Source of the DNA: JAQGMO01 sp050954505
Lineage (GTDB): Bacteria; Pseudomonadota; Gammaproteobacteria; Burkholderiales; Burkholderiaceae_D
NCBI GenBank assembly: GCA_050954505.1
Contig: JBPBPY010000468.1
Coordinates: 1 to 15,732 of the forward strand
Direction of reading: 5' to 3'
Length of the DNA stretch: 15,732 bases
Below, in pieces: positions 5,376 to 15,418 of this stretch (its first letter is position 1; the number at the start of each line of letters is the position of its first letter). The translations under genes were made by a program, and so were the position numbers. The notes beneath the pieces were generated by a model, which did no database searches, was not told the DNA's origin, and worked only from the letters and a program-made list of their open reading frames with translations.

Positions 5376-6557
5376 TTACTCCCAGTTCAGCGCACCACCG
5401 GTCTGGTATTCAATGACGCGGGTTTCGAAAAAGTTGCGTTCCTTTTTCAGGTCGATCATTTCACTCATCCACGGGAAAGGATTTTCTTCCTGTGCAAACA
5501 TCGGTTCCAGACCAATCTGCTGCGCGCGCCGGTTGGCAATGAAGCGCAGATAACCCTTGAACATCGGCGCATTCAAACCCAGCACGCCGCGCGGCATGGT
5601 GTCTTCGGCATAGCGATATTCGAGTTCCACTGCTTTGAGGAACAGGTCCTTGATCTCTTCGCGGAACTCCGCCGTCCACAGCTGCGGGTTTTCCATCTTG
5701 ATGGTATTGATCAGGTCGATGCCGAAATTGCAGTGCATGGACTCGTCGCGCAGGATGTACTGGTACTGCTCGGCTGCACCCATCATCTTGTTTTGCCGCC
5801 CCAGTGCCAGGATCTGCGTGAAGCCGACATAGAAAAACAGACCTTCCATCAGGCAGGCAAACACGATCAGCGACTTCAGCAAGGTCTGGTCGTTTTCCGT
5901 GGTGCCGGTGGTGAACGCAGGGTCGGTCAGTTTGTCGATGAAAGGAATCAGAAATTGGTCTTTGTCGCGGATGGATTCAACTTCGTTGTAAGCGTTGAAA
6001 ATCTCGCTTTCATCCAGGCCCAGCGATTCCACGATGTATTGATAGGCATGGGTGTGGATCGCTTCCTCGAACGCCTGGCGCAGCAGGTACTGGCGGCACT
6101 CGGGCGCGGTGATGTGGCGATAGGTGCCGAGCACGATATTGTTGGCAGCCAGCGAATCGGCGGTAACGAAAAACCCCAGGTTGCGCTTGACCAGGCGGCG
6201 TTCGTCCTCGGTCAGGCCATTCGGGTTTTTCCACAGCTCGATATCACGCTGCATGTTGATTTCCTGCGGCATCCAGTGGTTGGCACAGCCGGCAAGGTAT
6301 TTGTCCCAGGCCCATTTGTATTTGAAGGGCACCAGCTGGTTGACGTCGGTCTTGCCATTGATGATGCGCTTGTCGGCGGCATTGACGCGCTTGGCCACCA
6401 CATCGGCGGCTGGCGCAGCATCACGCGCCACCAGCGCTGGACTGATCGCCGCATCATTGAACGGTTGCCCCGCGCGCACCTGGCCTTCAGCGGCTGGCGT
6501 GGCGGGGGTTTGCGGGCGCGCTGGCGCTGCCGTGACTTCATCATCCCAAGATAACAT
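5376..6557 (-). CDS. nrdB: Class Ia ribonucleoside-diphosphate reductase, beta subunit
   Basis: A 393-residue NrdB. It houses the diferric centre and tyrosyl radical that drive reduction of ribonucleoside diphosphates by NrdA in the cytoplasm. Metal ligands and radical Tyr are present with E. coli spacing: Asp134 (TADS), Glu165, His168 and Tyr172 (EEAIHTHAY), Glu238 (LMEG), Glu272 and His275 (RDESMH). The first ~65 residues are an Ala/Pro-rich extension before the conserved core, longer than in E. coli. The C-terminus ends GGALNWE, the tail that should dock on NrdA. ATG at 6557 is preferred over upstream in-frame ATGs because AAGGA sits seven bases before it and MLSWDDE is a typical betaproteobacterial start. 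It is separated from nrdA by 599 bases, including a terminator, and has its own NrdR-like sites. Confidence 0.97.
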   Translation of the reverse strand: MLSWDDEVTAAPARPQTPATPAAEGQVRAGQPFNDAAISPALVARDAAPAADVVAKRVNAADKRIINGKTDVNQLVPFKYKWAWDKYLAGCANHWMPQEINMQRDIELWKNPNGLTEDERRLVKRNLGFFVTADSLAANNIVLGTYRHITAPECRQYLLRQAFEEAIHTHAYQYIVESLGLDESEIFNAYNEVESIRDKDQFLIPFIDKLTDPAFTTGTTENDQTLLKSLIVFACLMEGLFFYVGFTQILALGRQNKMMGAAEQYQYILRDESMHCNFGIDLINTIKMENPQLWTAEFREEIKDLFLKAVELEYRYAEDTMPRGVLGLNAPMFKGYLRFIANRRAQQIGLEPMFAQEENPFPWMSEMIDLKKERNFFETRVIEYQTGGALNWE

Positions 6558-6782
6558 TCTGTATTCCTTATTAAGCGATTCTGCCACCGTGGTGGAGGTG
6601 TGGCCAAGAGCGGTGCCTGCCTGATCCTGCGTGCCGGCGCAGCGCAGCCGCGGCATGCGCGAACGTCTTGACTCGACTGTTCCGGCATGGCTGCATTCAT
6701 GCACTGGCCCGCTGCGCGATCGCGCTACCCGCTCTTTGCCGATGATTCGATGGCCGTTGCCAAGTCTGCGGCCGGGGGCAAA

Positions 6783-6791
6783 ATTGTAGCA
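6783..6791 (-). promoter_or_regulatory. Possible extended -10 element for nrdB
   Basis: The minus strand reads TGCTACAAT, an extended -10 (TGn plus TACAAT). The start would be near 6776, giving a leader of about 220 bases. There is no good -35 at 17 bases (TAGTGT). It lies on the nrdB side of the NrdR-like boxes. Low confidence. Confidence 0.3.
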
Positions 6792-6819
6792 TTTGCCTGG
6801 CAATCACACTACCGATAAA

Positions 6820-6866
6820 TTACTACATACGCCATTAATTTACACGAACAATACTGCATGTAGTAT
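6820..6866 (-). promoter_or_regulatory. nrdB: NrdR-like box pair upstream of nrdB
   Basis: ATACTGCATGTAGTAT at 6851-6866 matches 12 of 16 positions of the NrdR box consensus ACACTATATGTAGTGT. A weaker half-conserved copy, TTACTACATACGCCAT, starts at 6820 (9 of 16 to the reverse-complement form), exactly 31 bp away. NrdR normally binds two boxes about three helical turns apart. Another partial match, ACACTACCGATAAATT, starts at 6806. They lie between the nrdA terminator and nrdB. Confidence 0.5.
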
Positions 6867-6952
6867 GCGCCATGGTTTTATTTTTTGTAACGGTTTTGCC
6901 TGCTGATTCACGCAGGATTGATGCGCATCAGCCCTGCCGCCCAGCCCGGTCG

Positions 6953-6982
6953 AAAAAAACGGCGAATCACTTGATTCGCCGT
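6953..6982 (-). terminator. Strong intrinsic terminator after nrdA
   Basis: ACGGCGAATCA and TGATTCGCCGT form a 10-11 bp stem around CT. On the minus strand the stem is followed by seven consecutive T. It lies 175 bases past the nrdA stop and well before nrdB, so it should end most nrdA transcripts. Confidence 0.85.
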
Positions 6983-7047
6983 CTTGTTGCCTGCTGTTGT
7001 CTGCTTGTTGTCTGCTTGTTGCCTGCTTGTTGTTTGCTGAGTGCCTG
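6983..7047. repeat. 11-bp tandem repeats between nrdA and its terminator
   Basis: Successive units are CTTGTTGCCTG, CTGTTGTCTG (10 bp), CTTGTTGTCTG, CTTGTTGCCTG, CTTGTTGTTTG and CTGAGTGCCTG. They abut the terminator stem at 6982 and lie in the 3' untranslated part of the nrdA transcript. Confidence 0.75.
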
Positions 7048-7156
7048 CTCATTTCTTGGTCAATGACCTATTGGCTTGGCGCCGCGATGCCAGGCTGTGC
7101 CACAGCATGATCATCTTGCCGGCCTGGAGACCGGCATGATGCCGCCGCTCGACCGC

Positions 7157-10135
<2,979 letters not shown>

Positions 10136-10380
10136 GATGCCTCCGGGACAATTGGCAGCAAACCTTGCCGCCTTGTGGTTGATGATGGAACGCCTGGTCT
10201 GCGCCGGGCGAATGCCGCAGCCTCATCGCGCCAGCTCGTTGGCCAGCGCATGGGCAAACTCGTCTGGTCGATTCACGGACCGGTTCAATGAGCCGGCAAG
10301 CGTTACATGGACACGGCGAAACGCGCTTGTCGCGTGGTCCGTGGGGGAGTACTAAAGAGCCTGCTTTACTCGGTGACTAA
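10136..10380. other. Long nrdA leader region without a supported gene
   Basis: About 275 bases separate the predicted nrdA start of transcription (about 10410) from its GTG. The minus strand holds an open stretch of ~42 codons ending in FAHALANELAR and a TGA at 10223-10225, but it has no ATG or clear ribosome-binding site. I see no known riboswitch. Confidence 0.45.
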
Positions 10381-10426
10381 ACACTATATGTAGTGCATTA
10401 GCCGTCTTGATGACTAATTCTAGTGG
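10381..10426 (-). promoter_or_regulatory. nrdA: NrdR box pair at the nrdA promoter
   Basis: ACACTATATGTAGTGC (10381-10396) matches the NrdR consensus ACACTATATGTAGTGT at 15 of 16 positions. TGACTAATTCTAGTGG (10411-10426) is a second, weaker box starting exactly 30 bp away. The second covers the -10 element and the first lies just downstream of the predicted start, so bound NrdR-dATP/ATP repressor would block initiation. Confidence 0.85.
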
Positions 10427-10445
10427 CTCAATGCGCCATAAGCAA
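10417..10445 (-). promoter_or_regulatory. nrdA: Sigma70 promoter of nrdA
   Basis: The minus strand reads TTGCTT (10440-10445), 17 bases, then TAGAAT (10417-10422). Both hexamers are near consensus with ideal spacing, and the -10 lies inside the second NrdR box. The predicted start is near 10410. Confidence 0.7.
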
Positions 10446-10518
10446 GTGGCAAGGGGGTACAAAAATGTGAATAAAAAGCTTGCAAAAATAAGGCGTGAGC
10501 GTTAGCCAGGCGCGCCGG

Positions 10519-11187
10519 TCATCTGCGAAATCGCAAGCCCCTGGACGCAGGCGGCGCGCCGTCGCCACAGATGACTTGCGGCAATGGCAGCAATGCGAAC
10601 GATGGCGACTCGGCACGCGTCGGCGGCGCTGTTTCCGTGTGGACTTCGTAGCCTTCATAAAGCCGCTGATAGTGCTTCCAGTCAAAGAATGGACCGGGGT
10701 CGGTCTTGCGGCCGGGCGCGATATCTTCATGACCGCTCACGTCCGTCAAAGGATACGCGTTTTTCAATGCCCGTGTCAGTTGTGCCAATGTTCGATACTG
10801 CAGCTCGGTGAACGCCTCGAAGTCCGTGCCCTCGAGTTCGATGCCGATGGAAAAATCGTTGCAGCGCGCCCGTTCGTGAAATGCCGACAGGCCTGCATGC
10901 CAGGCGCGCGCGCCGGCTGCGACAAATTGCGTCACCATGCCCTGCCGGTCGATGAGGAAATGGGCCGAGACGCGCAGTGGCCGCAGCTGTTCGAAATAGG
11001 GATGGGCGCTGCAATCGAGCTGGTTGGAAAACAGGGCAGCGATTTCACCGCCGCCGAATTGTCCCGGCGGCAGGCTGATGTTGTGGATCACCAGCAGATT
11101 GATGGCCATATCGGCAGGCCGCTGGTCGCAATTTGGCGATGGCAAATGCTTCACGCCAATGCACCAGCCATCAAGGCCGATGTGCAT
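10519..11187 (-). CDS. ampD: 1,6-anhydro-N-acetylmuramyl-L-alanine amidase AmpD
   Basis: A 222-residue cytoplasmic zinc amidase that removes the peptide from anhydromuropeptides during cell-wall recycling; its loss derepresses ampC in species with AmpR. Family motifs are present: HLPSPNCDQRP near the N-terminus, VIHNISLPPGQFGGG (zinc ligand His35), LRVSAHFLIDRQG, RAWHAG, CNDFSIGIELEGTD (catalytic Glu117), and SGHEDIAPGRKTDPGP (zinc ligands His153 and Asp163, with Lys161). There is no signal peptide, as expected for AmpD rather than periplasmic AmiD. Residues ~181-222 are a non-conserved tail absent from E. coli AmpD (183 aa). ATG at 11187 keeps the conserved GWCIGVKHLPSP start; its ribosome-binding site is weak. 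It begins 16 bases after the pilR stop, so it is probably co-transcribed. Confidence 0.95.
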   Translation of the reverse strand: MHIGLDGWCIGVKHLPSPNCDQRPADMAINLLVIHNISLPPGQFGGGEIAALFSNQLDCSAHPYFEQLRPLRVSAHFLIDRQGMVTQFVAAGARAWHAGLSAFHERARCNDFSIGIELEGTDFEAFTELQYRTLAQLTRALKNAYPLTDVSGHEDIAPGRKTDPGPFFDWKHYQRLYEGYEVHTETAPPTRAESPSFALLPLPQVICGDGAPPASRGLRFRR

Positions 11188-11203
11188 CGGCGCGCCGGCG
11201 TCT

Positions 11204-12886
11204 TCACTCGGGTTCATTGATGGCCAGTCGTTGCATGCGATAACGCAGCTGCCTGAAGCTGATGCCGAGCAGCTCGGCGGCCTGGGTACGGTTGAACTGG
11301 GTCTTGGCCAGCGCGCGCCGAATGATGTCGCGCTCGACACTGTCGAGATGGTCCGGCAGCGATCGCGGCAGGGCAGCAGGCGCCGGCACTGCCGCGCCAG
11401 CGGCGGACCCGGGCAGCATCGCCAGTGGCGCCTGGGCCTGGGTCGGCATTTGACCCGGAAGACCGGCTGCGACCGGTGCTTGCGAATGGTTGTAAGTCCG
11501 GGCCTGGGCAGGGGCATGCGCTGTGATGAACGCCTGGCTGTCTGCAGTGAAGGACGCTGCACCGAAATGACCGGGCGCGGCGCTGGTGTCGCCAGCACCC
11601 TGTGCGCTGGCAAACACGCCATCGGCCAGCGGTTGCGGCTGCGCTGCCGCCAATGCCGCGGCGGCCGCCGCTGCAGCGGCAACCGAACCCAGGGCCACAG
11701 GCCGCAAGGCCAGGTCGGCCACTTCAATGACGCCATTGTTGGCAAACGCCAGTGCGCGCTCGAGGATGTTTTCCAGTTCGCGTACATTGCCCGGAAAGGA
11801 ATGCGCCGAGAGCATCTCCAGCGCTGCCGGCGACAGCACTGCTGCAGCCGGTGCATTGACGGCGCCATTGGGCGCATTGCTGCCAGGCGGCGCCGACAGC
11901 CGGCGCAAAATGGCATCGGCAAGCAGGCCAATGTCGGCGCGCCGCTCGCGCAAGGGAGGCAGGCGCAATTCGATCACATTCAAGCGGTAATACAGATCCT
12001 GGCGAAAGCTGCCCTTGTCGACGCAGGCCGCCAGGTCCTGGTGGGTGGCGCTGACCAGGCGCACGTCGACCGGTTCCTCGACCGTGGCGCCGACCTTGCG
12101 CACGCGCCGCTCCTGAATGGCGCGCAGCAGCTTGACCTGCATGGCCAGCGGCAGGTCGGCGACTTCATCGAGCATCAGCGTGCCGCCATCGGCCGCCTGG
12201 AAAAATCCGACCCGGTCTTCGGCTGCACCCGTGAAAGCGCCCTTGCGGTAGCCAAAGAATTCGGCTTCCATCAGCGCTTCGGGAATGGCACCGCAGTTGA
12301 CCGCCACGAACGGCTTGTCTGCCCGCCCGCTCATGGCATGGATATCACGCGCCGCGAGTTCCTTGCCGGTACCCGATTCACCGGTGATGGCCACCGGCGC
12401 CATGCTGCGCGCCAGCCGGACAATCTGGGCGCGCACATCCTGCATGCCGGCCGACTCACCCAGCAGGCGCAACCCGGTCGCCGGGCCGGCGGCCGGGTTG
12501 CTGGCCGGGGCGCCCGGCGCAGCCAGCTTGAGGGCCGAATGCACCATCATGCGCAATTGCGCCAGGCCGACCGGTTTGGAGAGGTAATCAAAGGCACCGG
12601 CCTTCAAGGCAGCGACCGCATTGTCGGCGCTGCCGAAGGCGGTGATGACGGCAATCGGCGTATTGCGGTGGTTGGCGGTGACTTCGCGCACCAGCTCGAT
12701 GCCCAGGCCATCGGGCAAGCGCATGTCGGTCAGCACCAGCGCATAGTCGGTGCGCGCCAGCGCCGCGCGTGCGGCCGCCAGGCAGTCGGCCGAATCGATG
12801 TCCAGGCCCATCTTGATGAAGGTGATTTCCAGCAGCTCGCGCAAATCCGCTTCATCGTCGACAACCAATATGCGAGGAGCGCTCAT
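11204..12886 (-). CDS. pilR: Sigma54-dependent response regulator, PilR type
   Basis: A 560-residue NtrC-family activator; partner of PilS, expected to activate type IV pilin transcription with sigma54. The receiver domain (1-118) has the acidic pocket Asp10/Asp11, phosphoacceptor Asp54 (LTDMRLPDG) and Lys104 (SKP). The AAA+ domain (about 140-395) has Walker A GESGTGKE (169-176), the sigma54 loop GAFTGA (216-221), Walker B GGTLMLDE (234-241) and FRQDLYYRLNV (arginine-finger region). A Fis-type helix-turn-helix lies at about 515-555 (NRTQAAELLGISFRQLRYRM). Between them sits an unusually long Ala/Pro/Gln-rich linker (401-507). The ATG at 12886 matches the family start (RILVVDDEADLREL), although no good Shine-Dalgarno is visible. 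The call PilR rests on the adjacent PilS-like kinase; other NtrC-type roles are less likely. Confidence 0.92.
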   Translation of the reverse strand: MSAPRILVVDDEADLRELLEITFIKMGLDIDSADCLAAARAALARTDYALVLTDMRLPDGLGIELVREVTANHRNTPIAVITAFGSADNAVAALKAGAFDYLSKPVGLAQLRMMVHSALKLAAPGAPASNPAAGPATGLRLLGESAGMQDVRAQIVRLARSMAPVAITGESGTGKELAARDIHAMSGRADKPFVAVNCGAIPEALMEAEFFGYRKGAFTGAAEDRVGFFQAADGGTLMLDEVADLPLAMQVKLLRAIQERRVRKVGATVEEPVDVRLVSATHQDLAACVDKGSFRQDLYYRLNVIELRLPPLRERRADIGLLADAILRRLSAPPGSNAPNGAVNAPAAAVLSPAALEMLSAHSFPGNVRELENILERALAFANNGVIEVADLALRPVALGSVAAAAAAAAALAAAQPQPLADGVFASAQGAGDTSAAPGHFGAASFTADSQAFITAHAPAQARTYNHSQAPVAAGLPGQMPTQAQAPLAMLPGSAAGAAVPAPAALPRSLPDHLDSVERDIIRRALAKTQFNRTQAAELLGISFRQLRYRMQRLAINEPE

Positions 12887-13061
12887 AATGTACTTATATA
12901 GGTGAATGCAAAATGATAAGCCATGGGCTGGAAATCAATCCGGCAAACAAACGGGCAGAAGCCAGCCACTAAAGTGGCAGGCAGCGTGGCAGGCAGCGGC
13001 CACAGCAACGCACGCATGCACGCTTGCCCCCCTGCAAGCACTGATCATGGTTTCCCACAGT
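12887..13061. other. pilS-pilR intergenic region with hairpin and 12-bp duplication
   Basis: 175 bases separate the pilS stop from the pilR start. GCTTGC-CCCCCT-GCAAGC (13022-13039) is a hairpin 22 bases after pilS, without a U tract. GTGGCAGGCAGC is tandemly duplicated (12974-12985, 12986-12997). An AT-rich TATATAAGT lies just before pilR, so an internal pilR promoter is possible but not demonstrable. Confidence 0.45.
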
Positions 13062-15083
13062 TCACACATGCACTGCAAAACTGATCACGAAGCGGCCGCT
13101 CGGCTCATCCATGGCGCTGCTGAAATCATCGATGCGGTACTCGTAATCGAGCATGGCATTATTATTCAAACAGAGTTCGCGCGCCAGGTACAGGCCCAGT
13201 CCGGTGCCTTTGCTGGAAGTGGTATAGAACGGTTCGAACAAATGGGCCCGTACCTGTGGCGTAATCGGCGCGCCATCGTCCTTGACGTGCAATTCCAGCC
13301 GACCAGGCAGATCCTTGACGCCAAACAGCAAGATGCTGCCGTCGCTGCCACTGGCATAGCGCACCGCATTCGAAAGCAGGTTGACGATGACTTCGCGCAG
13401 GTGCAGCGGATCGAAGGCCACCTGTTCGCCATCGAGTCGTCCCATGCGGATTGCCCCGGGCTGCACTGCATGGGTGTTCTGGAATTCCGCCACGATTTCA
13501 GCGCACACGGTGGCCAGTGCCACCGGTTCGCCCTGCGACTGCGCCTTACGCGAGAGCTTCAGGATGTCTTCGATCATGCGGTTCAGGCGGGCGACGTTTT
13601 CATGCACGATGTTGACCAGCCGGGCATGGGTGGCGCTGCCCTCTTCTTCGCCGAGCAACCCTGCAGCGTAGGAAATTGCCGAGAGCGGATTGCGCACTTC
13701 GTGGGCGATGCTGGCGGTCAGCCGGCCCATCGATGCCAGCTTGAGCTGCTGGGCCTGGTTTTCGATTTCCCCGACATCGCGCAGGAAAATCACCGTGCGT
13801 GCTGCCATCATTTCAGCGCTGACGATGCTGGCAAAGCGCAGCTTCAGGTGCAGCACCAGGTCGCGCCGCCCGGCCCAGCCCGCCGGCACACCGGGTGCGG
13901 CACTCTCCTCGCCTGGTTTGAGGGTCACGAACACCGGCGGCTGCAAGCTGTCGAATCCGTCAGCGTGAAGAGTGGCATCGTGGCTGGCGGCGTTTGCATT
14001 GCTGCGGTTGTCGGCATGGTCATTGCCGTTGCCACCGGCATTGGTGGCCGCGGTCTCGGCGCCGGCAGCGCCGGCATCACGCTGACTGCCGCTGCCGGCG
14101 GCAAATAGCCGGTCCACGCCGTCGGCAGTTTCCGTTTCCGCAATCGCAGCACTGGCGACCGCGCCGCCTGGCCAGCTGGCATTGTTGACTTCCTGACGGC
14201 TGCGCGACTGGCCATCGGCCCAGATGAAGAACGCTTCGGCAATCGGAACCAGCAGTGGAATGTCGGTAAGCTTGAAGCGCGCCTGCCCTTCTCCGCTGGC
14301 CAGACCGGCCAGGCCAAACAATCGTTCGGCGGCCGGGTTGGCCGTCAGGATGGCGCTGTCGGCGCCGACCACCAGCACGCCGTCGCCCATGTCGGCAATC
14401 ACCAGGCGGTTGATGGCTTGCTGGATGCGCAAATCCTGGCCATGTGCTTCTGCCAGCCGTTCCTGCCTGATCAAGCGTGCAGCCAGCCGGTTGATCACAT
14501 ACACGGCAGCGAAAAACGCCGCGCCATACAGGCCCGCGACGGAAATCGTCGATTCGCTGGCCGACTCCAGCAGCCGCCAGCCGCTTTCGAACAGCATGAT
14601 CAATGTCACCAGCGAGACAAAGAACAGCGCCAGCACGATCGGCGCCAATATGGCGCTGCCCGCCAGCGGGAACAGGTAGAGGATGGCCAGGCCGCTCTTG
14701 CTGCCGCCGGCGGCAACATATAGAACAGTGATGATGCTGACATCGGCCACCAGATGTGCCGACATCTGGAACAGGAAATGGCGCCGGTAGAATGCCGTCA
14801 CGATCATGAAGGCAATCGACAGCGCCAGGTAGATGGCGCAAGTTTCCACATACATCAGGGTTGCGATGACCCAGAAACCTTTCCTGCTGTTGATGCTCAG
14901 GTAAGCCAGCAGCACCAGCGCAATGGCAACCCGGGTGGCATTGAAGGTTTGCAGCGTGCGCCAATAGGTGTCGCGTGTGTACGGCAGCCGTCTGCCCGCA
15001 GCGCCAGTCGTGGCCGCACTGTCGCGCCGGGCTGGCGCTGGCAGCGATGCCGGCGTCGTTGACGAGGTCTCAGCGCGGCGCAT
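13062..15083 (-). CDS. pilS: Sensor histidine kinase, PilS type
   Basis: A 673-residue inner-membrane kinase that phosphorylates PilR. The N-terminal half has about six membrane helices (roughly 51-66, 70-98, 110-127, 131-148, 150-165, 179-200). A PAS-like region starts near 222 (INRLVIADMGDGVLVVGADSAI), is broken by a low-complexity Ala/Gly/Asn/Asp insertion (about 300-400), and resumes until ~437. The HisKA domain carries His461 (ASIAHEVRNPL); the ATPase domain has the N box (NLLSNAVRYA, Asn572), KDDG (601-604) and GTGLGL (626-631). PilS proteins are usually near 530 residues, so the insertion is notable. The start at 15083 is a choice: longer in-frame extension overlaps the upstream gene. 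The ribosome-binding site is weak, and the first ~35 residues are poorly conserved. It begins 29 bases after the preceding stop. Confidence 0.92.
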   Translation of the reverse strand: MRRAETSSTTPASLPAPARRDSAATTGAAGRRLPYTRDTYWRTLQTFNATRVAIALVLLAYLSINSRKGFWVIATLMYVETCAIYLALSIAFMIVTAFYRRHFLFQMSAHLVADVSIITVLYVAAGGSKSGLAILYLFPLAGSAILAPIVLALFFVSLVTLIMLFESGWRLLESASESTISVAGLYGAAFFAAVYVINRLAARLIRQERLAEAHGQDLRIQQAINRLVIADMGDGVLVVGADSAILTANPAAERLFGLAGLASGEGQARFKLTDIPLLVPIAEAFFIWADGQSRSRQEVNNASWPGGAVASAAIAETETADGVDRLFAAGSGSQRDAGAAGAETAATNAGGNGNDHADNRSNANAASHDATLHADGFDSLQPPVFVTLKPGEESAAPGVPAGWAGRRDLVLHLKLRFASIVSAEMMAARTVIFLRDVGEIENQAQQLKLASMGRLTASIAHEVRNPLSAISYAAGLLGEEEGSATHARLVNIVHENVARLNRMIEDILKLSRKAQSQGEPVALATVCAEIVAEFQNTHAVQPGAIRMGRLDGEQVAFDPLHLREVIVNLLSNAVRYASGSDGSILLFGVKDLPGRLELHVKDDGAPITPQVRAHLFEPFYTTSSKGTGLGLYLARELCLNNNAMLDYEYRIDDFSSAMDEPSGRFVISFAVHV

Positions 15084-15112
15084 GAGCCAGGCTCGTGGAC
15101 GCCAGCGAGGCT

Positions 15113-15418
15113 TCAGCGCGGCGCATGCAGCTGGCGATGCGCCGTACTGCAATACGCCTGACCGGCTGCAGCAATGACCGCTTCGGAGGCCGGCACATGC
15201 ATGCCGCACTGGGCGCACTGCAGCATGTCTTCAACCTCCGCAGCGCTGCCCGGGCTGCCATGGACGTGCCGGCTTCCGGCTGCGGCGCCGGCATGATTGC
15301 CGGCGCGTGCCTCGGCCTGTTCGGCGGCACGGATCCTGGCGCGGTTTGCCAGGCGGTTGTTGCGCGTGACCCAGTAGAACACCAGTGCGCCAATGACAAA
15401 CCAGAGCAGGTATTTCAT
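15113..15418 (-). CDS. PP0621-family small membrane-anchored zinc-ribbon protein
   Basis: A 101-residue protein. Residues 1-18 (MKYLLWFVIGALVFYWVT) form a single N-terminal membrane anchor, followed by a basic/Ala-rich spacer (20-62). A C-terminal metal-binding motif follows: Cys68-x2-Cys71 (CAQCGMHVPASEA), then AYC at Cys90 and His94 (STAHR). The LLW anchor, CxxCGxHxPxSEA and YCSxxHR are characteristic of the PP0621 family, whose function is not known. Its ATG overlaps the stop of the upstream ccsA-like gene (ATGA), implying translational coupling, and pilS starts just after it. This places it in the same transcription unit as the PilS/PilR system, without proving a shared role. Confidence 0.9.
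   Translation of the reverse strand: MKYLLWFVIGALVFYWVTRNNRLANRARIRAAEQAEARAGNHAGAAAGSRHVHGSPGSAAEVEDMLQCAQCGMHVPASEAVIAAAGQAYCSTAHRQLHAPR

Noticed and set aside
4956..6554. 532-codon plus-strand frame over nrdB
   Set aside because: Its 3' two thirds are antisense to the well-supported nrdB, and it also runs across the nrdB terminator.
6806..6821. Third NrdR-like site (ACACTACCGATAAATT)
   Set aside because: One half matches well, but its spacing to the other boxes (14 and 45 bp) is not the ~30-bp phase; kept only as a note.
10223..10351. Short open stretch in the nrdA leader ending in FAHALANELAR
   Set aside because: No ATG and no ribosome-binding site; possibly a remnant or chance.
11024..12901. 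625-codon plus-strand frame over pilR and ampD
   Set aside because: Antisense to two genes with intact catalytic motifs; composition is a mirror of their codon bias.
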